Shown here in pieces: positions 35,171 through 44,254 of a DNA stretch of 64,000 nucleotides. Made by a program: the position numbers and the translations under genes. The first letter of the stretch is position 1. Every line of letters begins with the position of its first letter. Source of the DNA: Lachnospiraceae bacterium NK4A179 (GTDB lineage Bacteria; Bacillota; Clostridia; Lachnospirales; Lachnospiraceae); the NCBI GenBank assembly GCA_000421045.1, contig ATWC01000004.1, positions 1-64,000 of the forward strand. The letters run 5' to 3'. The notes under the pieces are model-generated. The model did not search any database. It had not been told where the DNA came from and saw only the letters and a list, made by a program, of their open reading frames with translations.

Positions 35171-36100
35171 ATGAGTGGGGTAACTGATCAGATCACCGCT
35201 GAGGTGAGAAAGGTGATACACGGAAAAGACCGTGTTATCAATCTTACATTATGCGCAGTACTTGCAGGCGGCCATGTCCTGCTTGAAGATATCCCGGGGG
35301 TGGGAAAGACCACTCTTGCGGTTGCGTTTTCGAGAGCTCTTTCGCTTAACTACAGACGAGTACAGTTTACTCCGGATGTAATGCCGGGAGACCTTCTCGG
35401 CTTCAATATGATCGATAAGGAAAGCGGCGAGTTTCGCTTTGTTGCCGGCAGCATCTATACAAATCTTTTTCTTGCCGACGAGATCAACCGTACTTCACCT
35501 AAAACCCAGTCGGCTCTTCTTGAGGTAATGGAAGAGAGACATGCAACGGTTGAAGGCGTTACCAGAATGATGCCTGATCCTTTTTTCGTTATCGCGACAG
35601 AGAATCCTTTCGGATCTTCGGGTACACAGAAGCTGCCTGAATCACAGCTCGACCGTTTCATGATATGTCTTTCAATGGGCTATCCTGATTTTGAAAATGC
35701 GGTAAGTGTCCTTAAGGGTGATTCGCAGACCGACTTAAAGAATGTAATGGCAGTAGCTGATGCGCAGACTCTTTTACAGATGCAGAGTCAGGTAAAGGAA
35801 GTATTTGTCAGTGAGCCTCTGTATTCCTATATCGTTGAACTTACGGAGCTTACAAGGAATCCGGCTTATTTTGCACTGGGCCTTTCTCCCAGAGGAAGCA
35901 TAGCGGTTCTCAAGATGGCAAAAGCTCATGCTTATGTTCAGGGCAGGAATTATGTGATGCCCGAGGATATACATGACATCTGGGGTGCTGTATGCAATCA
36001 CAGGGTGAGACTTTCAGGCAGGGCAAAAGCAGCGGGTACTTCCGTTTATGATGCGCTTAACGGTGTGCTTGGTCAGGCTGCAGTTCCCAGAGTAAACTAA
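35171..36100 (+). CDS. MoxR-family AAA+ ATPase
   Basis: The product has 309 residues. Walker A is LEDIPGVGKTTLA and Walker B is NLFLADEINRTSPKTQSALLE, both as in the MoxR/RavA branch; PLPESQLDRF-like arginine region and a C-terminal lid (LGLSPRGSIAVLKMAKAHA) follow. MoxR proteins act as chaperones that activate partner complexes, usually encoded next to them. Here the neighbours are a DUF58 protein and a transmembrane transglutaminase, the common trio. GGAGG stands before ATG. Confidence 0.96.
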   Translation: MSGVTDQITAEVRKVIHGKDRVINLTLCAVLAGGHVLLEDIPGVGKTTLAVAFSRALSLNYRRVQFTPDVMPGDLLGFNMIDKESGEFRFVAGSIYTNLFLADEINRTSPKTQSALLEVMEERHATVEGVTRMMPDPFFVIATENPFGSSGTQKLPESQLDRFMICLSMGYPDFENAVSVLKGDSQTDLKNVMAVADAQTLLQMQSQVKEVFVSEPLYSYIVELTELTRNPAYFALGLSPRGSIAVLKMAKAHAYVQGRNYVMPEDIHDIWGAVCNHRVRLSGRAKAAGTSVYDALNGVLGQAAVPRVN

Positions 36101-36121
36101 GCTTACGGGCCGGGCGTTCAG

Positions 36122-37156
36122 ATGCGCAGAGATATCAGGATAATAAATGCAGTTGTATATGTCATTTCAGCAGCACTTCTGCTGCTGGGTGTTATTTTTT
36201 ACAGGCAGCCGCTTCTTACTGTTCTTTTGATGATGGTTATCCTGCTGCTGCCGCTTTCATTTTTTATCACTTCAAAAACAATCCAGCTTGTAGAAATTGA
36301 TGTTGCCTATAACGGTGGAAATATCACGGCAGGGCAGACAGCGAACTTTGAATTCAGCGTTAAGAACCCGTCGGTTTTTCCGCTGCTTAACTGCTGCGCA
36401 CGTTTTGGCATTGGCAATACCCTTTACAGGAGTATCGAAAATGAAATGGTCTTTCCTGCGGAGGCAAGGAAGACAATAACCATAAAGGTTCCTGTCGAGA
36501 CATCAAAGGCAGGGCTTGTGCGTGTAGATTTTAAGACTATAGAAGTGAATGACTTTTTAAATATCATGTCGTTTACACTTCCTTTTGTAAAGAGTATAGA
36601 GATCCCTGTCCTTCCTGAGGAAAAGGAAATAGTGATGCCCGAACTTAAGAAGGTGACGGTAGAAGCTGAGGAGATATCAACGGGCGATGAGGGTGAGCTT
36701 ACAAGAGATGTGAAGCAGGTGAGGGAATACCGCCCCGGTGACAGACTCAGGGATATACACTGGAAGCTTTCCGCAAAGTCTGACGAATTTATAGTCAAGG
36801 AATACGAACATGCAAAGGATCTGTATTATATGATCCTACCGGAATTTGAATACATGTATCTCAAGGAAGATCTTGAGAATTTCTACGCTCTTGGCAGAAA
36901 TCTCATAAAGGGAAAGGAGTCCTTCAGAGTTGCTCTTGCGGGTGCCGACGAATCCCAGATAGAGATAGAACGCGTTGAAAGCATTGAGGATCTGCAGACG
37001 GTGATCTTCAGGATCTATGAGTTATATGCCGGTTTAATGCCCGGTAAGGCATCAGGGGCTTATGATCTGTTTGCAAGGCAGTTTCCGGATATGTACGGTG
37101 TGATAAGACTCCACGGAGGCAGGATCATAGCTGAAGAAGTTATGGAGGAGTATTGA
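36122..37156 (+). CDS. DUF58 membrane protein
   Basis: The product has 344 residues. Two hydrophobic segments occupy about 8-27 and 30-50. A beta-rich part follows and then the DUF58 signature: DVKQVREYRPGDRLRDIHWK, then LSAKSDEFIVKEYE. This is the VWA-like domain partner of MoxR ATPases. The gene lies 21 bases after moxR, and its TGA stop is one base before the TTG start of the transglutaminase gene. The trio probably acts on envelope assembly, but no substrate is known. Confidence 0.93.
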   Translation: MRRDIRIINAVVYVISAALLLLGVIFYRQPLLTVLLMMVILLLPLSFFITSKTIQLVEIDVAYNGGNITAGQTANFEFSVKNPSVFPLLNCCARFGIGNTLYRSIENEMVFPAEARKTITIKVPVETSKAGLVRVDFKTIEVNDFLNIMSFTLPFVKSIEIPVLPEEKEIVMPELKKVTVEAEEISTGDEGELTRDVKQVREYRPGDRLRDIHWKLSAKSDEFIVKEYEHAKDLYYMILPEFEYMYLKEDLENFYALGRNLIKGKESFRVALAGADESQIEIERVESIEDLQTVIFRIYELYAGLMPGKASGAYDLFARQFPDMYGVIRLHGGRIIAEEVMEEY

Positions 37157-37157
37157 G

Positions 37158-39773
37158 TTGCAGTTATCTGTGAAGGATCAAAAACTGTATAAAAAGAAAC
37201 TCTCCAAAGAACAGAAGAAAGAGTATAAGGAGAGGGAAGACGAACTGAAAGAGCTCGGTATCACCATAGGTGATATAAAAACGGACAGACATCAGAATCG
37301 TTTCTTCCTCTGCTTTATCAGGACCATACTGATATTTCTGGCTACTTACGGAATGACCGGCGGTATAGTTTCTTCGTTTAACTTAAGTTTTTCCGTGCCT
37401 ATTGTGGTTGTATCACTGTTTGTGCTGGCTTTCTTTTCGGCATTTTTGTATTATAACAAGCTCAGTTTTTACATAGGATACCTTGTCGTCTTTGCGGGAT
37501 TCTTAGTATTTTCCGTGGCCGGCTACTGGTATGTAAACTCCGGCTATCAGGCTTTTATGAATGAACTCTACAACCAGTATTCCGATTTCTTCGGATTGCT
37601 TTCACAGCGAGAAGCTACCGAGTTCATCACCAACAGATATCTGACTGTCACCTGTGCCATGATCTTCATGGGATGGTTCTTTTCGATATTGCTCAATATC
37701 ACGATCTCGGGATACATGAACCTCCCGCTTACGTTCCTTATCACTTTCCTGCCGCTTCAGACAGTGTTCTATATTGACAAGGTTCCTGATATGCCATATC
37801 TGATCATGCTCATTGCCGTATATGTCAGTGTAGCAGTGCTTGGCAAGGCAGGACATTTCGGACTTCCCTATCGTCATGAGAAAGGGGAGGAATTTGACCG
37901 CATGCGTAAAAAGAAGGGGAAGGGATTAAACAGAAAAACAGTGCTTGAGAAGCATGTATACCTTGCCTCCAGTTCCGGCATGCTCTCTGTTGCTGTCTAC
38001 AGCATACTGATATCTGCTGTTTTCCTGATCCTTACAGCAGGCATATTCTCTGCAAGCTTAAAGAGCAAGTATGTTTCGAACAAGCTTAAAGATACTACAG
38101 ATAAATACATAAAGGCTGCTGTGCAGGGCGGCCTTACATCACTGTTAGACAGATATCCTGCTGTCGGCGGTATGGGCAACGGTAAACTCGGCGGTATCGG
38201 AAATGTAACTCCGGATTTCCAGACGGATCTGACCGTGCGTTTTGTACCTTTCACTTCGGGAAATGTATATCTGAAGGGTTATGAAGGAGCATATTATACG
38301 AAGAATAATTTTTCTCCGCTTCCTGAGTCTGTAGATAAAATGTCCGATCCGGCTTATATAGATGAAGGTGTTTATCAGAAGATGTGGATAGGAAATCTGG
38401 ATGCTTCGATCCTTTATGATTATAAGCCGTACAATACATATTATTCCGGAAGCCGCAAGGGCGAGAGTGCAAGAGGCATAAGCAATAAAAGTCAGAAAGA
38501 GGCAAAAGAGAAATATAAGAGCAGTTTCAAGATGCTCGATCCCGATGCTCCTGATGAGGCTCTTAAGACAGGAAGCGGATACCTTGAAACCTATGAGGAA
38601 CTCTTCCTTCCATATGATATGAAGATCAACTTCCCGGTAAATCCTGCCGTGACGGAAGAATATGAAGATTATGTTTATGAAAACTATCTGAATGTTCCGG
38701 AAGATCTGGAACCGGTGCTTGATGATTTCCTTGAAGAGGCATCGGTAAGCCTGGATACGACAAAATACGGAAGAGACGCATATGATGCTAATGATCCCGA
38801 GAGTCGAAAGAAGGCTTTACAGCAAAGGATGGCTGCTGTCTCCGATCTTGGAAGATACTTTATGGATAATTTTCCTTATACAATGACTCCGGGAGCGACT
38901 CCCAGAGGAGAGGATTCGATCGCGTATTTCCTTACCGAACAGAGGCGCGGGTTCTGCGCTCACTTTGCATCTTCATCAGCGCTTCTGTTAAGGCGTCTGG
39001 GAATCCCTACAAGATATGTCGAAGGTTATATGATCAGTTTCAGCCAGGTTCAGGATGCAAACGGATATACAACCGATACAAGGTCATGGTATCAGGGAGA
39101 CGGGCTGTATGATAATGCTGCAGTAGTAGAGATCGATGTGACGGATGCTTCCGCACACGGCTGGATAGAGATATGGATCGATGGTTACGGATGGATCCCT
39201 TATGAGATGACGCCCCCTTCGGATGAAGATGAAACTGCAGGAGGCGGACTTTACGATCTGTTTGCGGGATTGTTTTTCCGTACTGCAAGAGATGCGGCAG
39301 GTGCGCCCGGTGACGACGGTACGGATATGACGGACGGAGATACAAAGAGTAAGCTTACAAATATGTTTAAGTCCTTTGATTTCCTGGCAGGACCTTTTGC
39401 ATGGACAGTGCTTATCTTTGTTTCACTGGCAGCAGCTTATTATTTAGTAAGATCTTTCAGATATCTTATAGCTCTTAAAAAAGCGCTCAATGAAAAACGC
39501 TATTCCGATGCGCTTCTCATACGCTACAGGAAAAAGCTTCAGGATCTGAAGCGTAAGGGGATCGTTTCTGTTAAGTATCCGACACTAAGGGAAGCTAAAG
39601 AGATAATGAGGGAAAACGCCGATGCTTCAAAGGGCGCAGCTCCGGAAGAGACTGACAGGCTCTTTGATATGCTCGGAAATGCGGCATATTCCGGCAATGA
39701 TATCGGACGCGGCGGCTATGATGAAGCCCGCGGCATAATGTCCCGCCTTCGCTTTATTAAGAAGAAGCATTAG
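37158..39773 (+). CDS. Transmembrane transglutaminase-like protein
   Basis: The product has 871 residues. TTG 37158 is taken as the start because GGAGGAG lies 7 bases upstream and the next in-frame ATG is far inside. A charged cytosolic N-terminus is followed by about six to seven hydrophobic segments (about 50-310), a large outside domain, a late membrane segment near 755-775 and a cytosolic tail. The transglutaminase core is at about 580-690: Cys600 (GFCAHFASS), His667 (AHGWIEIWI), with Glu683 (YEMTPP) at the usual Asp position. It completes the MoxR-DUF58-transglutaminase set. Confidence 0.93.
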   Translation: MQLSVKDQKLYKKKLSKEQKKEYKEREDELKELGITIGDIKTDRHQNRFFLCFIRTILIFLATYGMTGGIVSSFNLSFSVPIVVVSLFVLAFFSAFLYYNKLSFYIGYLVVFAGFLVFSVAGYWYVNSGYQAFMNELYNQYSDFFGLLSQREATEFITNRYLTVTCAMIFMGWFFSILLNITISGYMNLPLTFLITFLPLQTVFYIDKVPDMPYLIMLIAVYVSVAVLGKAGHFGLPYRHEKGEEFDRMRKKKGKGLNRKTVLEKHVYLASSSGMLSVAVYSILISAVFLILTAGIFSASLKSKYVSNKLKDTTDKYIKAAVQGGLTSLLDRYPAVGGMGNGKLGGIGNVTPDFQTDLTVRFVPFTSGNVYLKGYEGAYYTKNNFSPLPESVDKMSDPAYIDEGVYQKMWIGNLDASILYDYKPYNTYYSGSRKGESARGISNKSQKEAKEKYKSSFKMLDPDAPDEALKTGSGYLETYEELFLPYDMKINFPVNPAVTEEYEDYVYENYLNVPEDLEPVLDDFLEEASVSLDTTKYGRDAYDANDPESRKKALQQRMAAVSDLGRYFMDNFPYTMTPGATPRGEDSIAYFLTEQRRGFCAHFASSSALLLRRLGIPTRYVEGYMISFSQVQDANGYTTDTRSWYQGDGLYDNAAVVEIDVTDASAHGWIEIWIDGYGWIPYEMTPPSDEDETAGGGLYDLFAGLFFRTARDAAGAPGDDGTDMTDGDTKSKLTNMFKSFDFLAGPFAWTVLIFVSLAAAYYLVRSFRYLIALKKALNEKRYSDALLIRYRKKLQDLKRKGIVSVKYPTLREAKEIMRENADASKGAAPEETDRLFDMLGNAAYSGNDIGRGGYDEARGIMSRLRFIKKKH

Positions 39774-39795
39774 CGTGCGTTATAACGTTCTAATG
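39768..39795 (+). repeat. Nested inverted repeat before the carA promoter
   Basis: CATTAG (39768-39773) and CTAATG (39790-39795) flank the perfect palindrome CGTTATAACG (39778-39787). No T run follows, so a protein-binding site is as likely as a weak terminator. It sits directly upstream of the -35. Confidence 0.4.
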
Positions 39796-39800
39796 ATATC

Positions 39801-39829
39801 TTGTGGCATGAGTATTCTTATGCTACAAT
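39801..39829 (+). promoter_or_regulatory. Promoter of carAB
   Basis: TTGTGG (39801-39806), 17 bases, TACAAT (39824-39829), with TG before the -10 (TGCTACAAT). The leader is too short for a PyrR attenuator. Confidence 0.75.
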
Positions 39830-39860
39830 CTTCTGCGGCAAAGAAGAGCAGGAGGCAGGT

Positions 39861-41045
39861 ATGAAAGCGTATCTATATCTCGAAGACGGAACAGTCTTTT
39901 GCGGGACGCATGCAGGCGCGAAAAAAGAGACCATAAGTGAGATGGTCTTCAACACATCAATGGCGGGCTATCCGGAGGTGCTTACGGATCCTTCGTATGC
40001 AGGACAGGCCGTTTGTATGACTTATCCTCTGATTGGTAATTACGGTGTGATCAGAGAAGACATGGAATCAAAACGTATCTGGATGGACGGATTCATAGTC
40101 AGGGAACTCTCACCCAAGCCGTCAAATTTCAGATCCGACATCACGATCCAGGATTTCCTTTTAAAATATGATATTCCGTGCATCTGCGGTATCGATACCA
40201 GAGCACTTACAAAAAGGCTCCGTACGAACGGAACGATGAACGGCTGTATAAGCACCGTTAAGTATGAAGGTGCTGCATTGGAAGAATTGCTTAAAAAGAT
40301 CAGGGAATACAGCGTTAAAGGCGTTGTACGTAAAGTGACCTGCAGGGAGAAATATGTTGTGAAGGGGAGCGAGAGCCTTTCCGACAATGGTCCCATTGCA
40401 GGTTCTTCAGTATATACGGGCAGTCATGAGAAGAGACCTTCCTACGTATATGATCTGAGCGCAAAGGGCCTTAAGATAGCACTTCTTGATCTGGGACTTA
40501 AGGAAAACATCGTTAAAAGCCTTGCTATGAGAGGTGCGGATGTAACGGTTTATCCGGCATACACGCCGGCATCGGAAATTCTGGCGGATGCACCCGATGG
40601 CATAATGCTTTCAAACGGCCCGGGAGATCCTAAGGACTGTCCTGAGATAATAGAGGAACTTAAGAAGATATATGCATCGGATATTCCTGTATTTGCGATA
40701 TGTCTCGGACATCAGCTTATGGCGCTCGCAAACGGTGCCGATACACATAAAATGCACTACGGACACAGGGGCGGCAATCATCCTGTTAAGGATCTTGAAA
40801 CAGGACGCGTCTATATATCTTCGCAGAACCACGGCTATGTGGTTGATACTGACGGACTTGATCCTAAGATCGCGGTTCCCGCATTTGTGAATGTCAATGA
40901 CGGGACCAATGAAGGACTTAAATACACAGGCAAAAACATATTCACGGTGCAGTTCCATCCGGAAAGCTGTCCGGGTCCCGGAGACACCGCATATCTTTTT
41001 GACCGTTTTGCAGAAATGATAAAGGGAGGAAAGCACAATGCCTAA
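39861..41045 (+). CDS. carA: Carbamoyl-phosphate synthase small subunit
   Basis: The product has 394 residues from ATG 39861 (GGAGGCAGGT directly upstream; a longer frame from 39801 starts inside the promoter). It is a glutamine amidotransferase that feeds ammonia to CarB for arginine and pyrimidine synthesis. The N-terminal domain has MVFNTSMAGYPEVLTDPSY; the class I glutaminase domain has LSNGPGDPKDC, FAICLGHQLMALA with the nucleophilic Cys, and QFHPESCPGP with His and Glu. The carB start overlaps its end by 8 bases. Confidence 0.97.
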   Translation: MKAYLYLEDGTVFCGTHAGAKKETISEMVFNTSMAGYPEVLTDPSYAGQAVCMTYPLIGNYGVIREDMESKRIWMDGFIVRELSPKPSNFRSDITIQDFLLKYDIPCICGIDTRALTKRLRTNGTMNGCISTVKYEGAALEELLKKIREYSVKGVVRKVTCREKYVVKGSESLSDNGPIAGSSVYTGSHEKRPSYVYDLSAKGLKIALLDLGLKENIVKSLAMRGADVTVYPAYTPASEILADAPDGIMLSNGPGDPKDCPEIIEELKKIYASDIPVFAICLGHQLMALANGADTHKMHYGHRGGNHPVKDLETGRVYISSQNHGYVVDTDGLDPKIAVPAFVNVNDGTNEGLKYTGKNIFTVQFHPESCPGPGDTAYLFDRFAEMIKGGKHNA

Positions 41046-44000
41046 GAATCCCGATGTAAAAAAAGTACTTGTGATAGGCTCCGGTCCCATAGTGATCGGA
41101 CAGGCAGCAGAGTTTGACTATGCAGGAACACAGGCCTGCCGTTCTCTCAAGGAAGAGGGCGTTGAGGTAGTTCTTATAAATTCAAATCCCGCTACCATAA
41201 TGACAGACGGCGACATCGCAGATCATGTCTACATTGAGCCGCTTACGGTTGATACGCTCAAGCAGCTTATAATTAAGGAAAAACCTGACAGCATACTTCC
41301 AAACATGGGCGGTCAGGCCGGCCTTAATCTCGGCATGGAGCTTGAAGAGTCAGGCTTTTTGAAGGAGCATAACGTAAGGCTTCTCGGAGCAGGTGCAGAG
41401 ACGATATTTAAGGCTGAGGACAGGCAGGCTTTCAAGGATACAATGGAATCCATCGGAGAGCCCTGTGCACCGTCAAAGGTGGTTAAGAATATCGCTGACG
41501 GTGAAGAATTCGCAAATTCCATAGGCTATCCTGTGGTACTCAGACCGGCTTTCACTCTTGGCGGAAGCGGCGGCGGTATCGCTCATAATCAGGTTGAACT
41601 GGATGACATTCTTGCAAACGGTCTGCGTCTTTCCAGAGTAGGAGAGGTGCTTGTTGAACGTTGTATCTCAGGCTGGAAAGAGATCGAGTATGAGGTGATG
41701 AGGGATTCGGCAGGAAACTGCATCACCGTCTGCAATATGGAGAATATAGATCCTGTCGGTGTGCATACAGGCGATTCCATCGTAGTTGCACCATCTCAGA
41801 CTCTTTCCGATAAGGAATACCAGATGCTCAGGACATCTGCACTTAAGATAATCTCAGCACTTGATATCACAGGCGGATGTAATGTGCAGTTTGCACTTCA
41901 TCCCGAGAGCTTTGAATACTGTGTTATAGAAGTTAATCCCAGAGTGAGCAGATCCTCGGCACTTGCGTCAAAGGCAACGGGATATCCTATCGCCAAGGTT
42001 GCGGCAAAGATCGCACTTGGTTACACACTTGATGAGATAAAGAATGCAGTTACAGGCGAGACCTATGCATCGTTTGAGCCTGCACTTGACTACTGTGTAG
42101 TAAAGATCCCCAGGCTTCCTTTTGACAAGTTCCTTACAGCGAAGAGAACTCTTACCACACAGATGAAGGCAACAGGTGAGGTAATGAGCATTTGCACTAA
42201 TTTTGAGGGTGCGCTCATGAAAGCTATCAGAAGCCTTGAACAGCATGTGGACAGCCTTGCAAGCTATGACTTTTCGGAGCTTTCGGGCGAAGAGCTCTTT
42301 GACAGGCTTGAAGTGACCGATGACAGACGCATATGGGTCATTGCTGAAGCGCTTCGCAGAGGCATAGCAGTAAAGACTATTCATGAGATCACGATGGTTG
42401 ATGAATGGTTCATAGATAAGATAGCATCTCTTACGGAAATGGAGGAGCGTTTAAGAAACGAGACCCTTACACCCGAACTCTTAAGAGAAGCAAAGCGGAT
42501 GGAATTCCCCGATGATGTGATCGCAAGATTCTCCGGAAGGGATGTGGCGGTTATAAAAGCACTCCGCAAGGAGAATGGCATAACAGCAGCATTCAAAACC
42601 GTTGATACCTGTGCTGCCGAGTTTGATGCAAAGACTCCGTACTACTACAGCTGCTATGAAGGTGAAGATGAAGCGGCTGATTCCGGAAGCGGCAAGAAGA
42701 AGGTTCTGGTTCTCGGTTCAGGCCCAATACGTATAGGACAGGGTGTTGAGTTTGACTACTGCAGCGTGCATGCTACTTGGGCTTTTGCAAGGGAAGGCTG
42801 GGAGACAGTCATCGTTAACAACAATCCAGAGACTGTTTCAACAGATTTTGATATAGCCGATAAACTGTATTTTGAACCGCTTACACCTGAGGATGTTGAG
42901 AACATAGTAAACATCGAGCATCCGGACGGAGCAGTAGTTCAGTTTGGCGGACAGACAGCCATCAAGCTTACAGAGTCTCTCATGAAGATGGGAGTAAAGA
43001 TACTCGGAACCGATGCTGCAGATGTGGATGCGGCAGAGGACAGAGAGCTGTTTGATGAGATACTTGAAAAGACAGGAATACCCAGAGCAGCCGGAGGAAC
43101 CGTATATACAGCGGAAGAAGCAAAGGCTGTCGCTAATCGTCTGGGATATCCCGTGCTCGTGCGTCCCAGCTATGTGCTTGGCGGACAGGGAATGCAGATA
43201 GCTCTTTCGGATAAGGAGATAGAGGAGTTCATGGCGGTCATCAACCGCTACGAACAGGAACATCCGGTACTTGTAGATAAGTATCTTGAAGGCAAGGAAC
43301 TGGAAGTCGATGCGGTATGCGACGGACAGGATATCCTGGTTCCCGGAATAATGGAACATGTGGAGCGCACAGGCGTGCATTCGGGCGATTCCATATCCGT
43401 TTATCCCGCCAATACAGTTTCCGAAAAGGTCAAAGAGACGATCATCGACTACTCCAGGAAACTGGCGCTTGCCCTTCATGTTAAGGGATTGTTAAATATC
43501 CAGTTCATTGCCATAGGCGATGATGTATATATCATTGAGGTTAATCCCAGATCCTCAAGGACAGTGCCTTATATTTCAAAAGTTACAGGCATACCTATTG
43601 TGGATCTTGCTACACGTGCGATACTCGGAAAGACCATCAGGGAGATGGGGTACGAACCCGGTCTTGCAAAGAACGCAGGCTGCGTAGCTGTGAAGATGCC
43701 GGTGTTCTCCTTTGAAAAGATAAGAGGAGCGGAGATATCTCTGGGTCCCGAGATGAAGTCGACCGGTGAGGTGCTCGGAATTGCCGAAACTTTTGAGGAA
43801 GCTCTTTATAAGGCATTCCTCGGAGCGGGAATAGATATTCCGAAACACAGACAGGTGATCATTACTGTCAAGGATGCCGATAAGGGTGAGGCAATAGGAA
43901 TAGGCAGACGTTTTGAAGCTCTTGGCTATACTATATATGCAACACGCTCGACAGCAGATGCTCTTAACGAGGCAGGGGTACATGCAAGAAAGGTGAACAA

Positions 44001-44241
44001 GATACATCAGGAGTCACCTACTATCATGGACCTTATACTCGGTCACAAGATAGATCTTGTCATAGACACACCTACACACGGAAGGGATAAGACAAGAGAC
44101 GGATTCCTGATAAGACGTGTGTCTATCGAGACCGGTGTGCATTGTCTTACCAGCCTTGATACGGCTGGCGCATTGCTTACAAGCCTTGAGGCAAAGGAAG
44201 GAGACAAGCCTCGAAGTCTTGTTGATATAACCACGCTGTGA
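41038..44241 (+). CDS. carB: Carbamoyl-phosphate synthase large subunit
   Basis: The product has 1067 residues, the full length for CarB. Two homologous halves are visible: VIGSGPIVIGQAAEFDYAGT and later VLGSGPIRIGQGVEFDYCS. ATP-grasp segments include RPAFTLGGSGGGIA and RPSYVLGGQGMQIA, and CNVQFALHPE / LLNIQFIAIGDDVYIIEVNP. The C-terminal MGS-like allosteric domain is present. The enzyme makes carbamoyl phosphate from bicarbonate, ATP and ammonia. GGGAGG lies before ATG. Confidence 0.98.
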   Translation: MPKNPDVKKVLVIGSGPIVIGQAAEFDYAGTQACRSLKEEGVEVVLINSNPATIMTDGDIADHVYIEPLTVDTLKQLIIKEKPDSILPNMGGQAGLNLGMELEESGFLKEHNVRLLGAGAETIFKAEDRQAFKDTMESIGEPCAPSKVVKNIADGEEFANSIGYPVVLRPAFTLGGSGGGIAHNQVELDDILANGLRLSRVGEVLVERCISGWKEIEYEVMRDSAGNCITVCNMENIDPVGVHTGDSIVVAPSQTLSDKEYQMLRTSALKIISALDITGGCNVQFALHPESFEYCVIEVNPRVSRSSALASKATGYPIAKVAAKIALGYTLDEIKNAVTGETYASFEPALDYCVVKIPRLPFDKFLTAKRTLTTQMKATGEVMSICTNFEGALMKAIRSLEQHVDSLASYDFSELSGEELFDRLEVTDDRRIWVIAEALRRGIAVKTIHEITMVDEWFIDKIASLTEMEERLRNETLTPELLREAKRMEFPDDVIARFSGRDVAVIKALRKENGITAAFKTVDTCAAEFDAKTPYYYSCYEGEDEAADSGSGKKKVLVLGSGPIRIGQGVEFDYCSVHATWAFAREGWETVIVNNNPETVSTDFDIADKLYFEPLTPEDVENIVNIEHPDGAVVQFGGQTAIKLTESLMKMGVKILGTDAADVDAAEDRELFDEILEKTGIPRAAGGTVYTAEEAKAVANRLGYPVLVRPSYVLGGQGMQIALSDKEIEEFMAVINRYEQEHPVLVDKYLEGKELEVDAVCDGQDILVPGIMEHVERTGVHSGDSISVYPANTVSEKVKETIIDYSRKLALALHVKGLLNIQFIAIGDDVYIIEVNPRSSRTVPYISKVTGIPIVDLATRAILGKTIREMGYEPGLAKNAGCVAVKMPVFSFEKIRGAEISLGPEMKSTGEVLGIAETFEEALYKAFLGAGIDIPKHRQVIITVKDADKGEAIGIGRRFEALGYTIYATRSTADALNEAGVHARKVNKIHQESPTIMDLILGHKIDLVIDTPTHGRDKTRDGFLIRRVSIETGVHCLTSLDTAGALLTSLEAKEGDKPRSLVDITTL

Positions 44242-44247
44242 TACAAT
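44219..44247 (+). promoter_or_regulatory. Promoter inside the end of carB giving a leaderless transcript
   Basis: TTGTTG (44219-44224), 17 bases, TACAAT (44242-44247). The in-frame ATG of the next gene begins 8 bases after the -10, where transcription should start. Confidence 0.5.
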
Positions 44248-44254
44248 ATCATGT

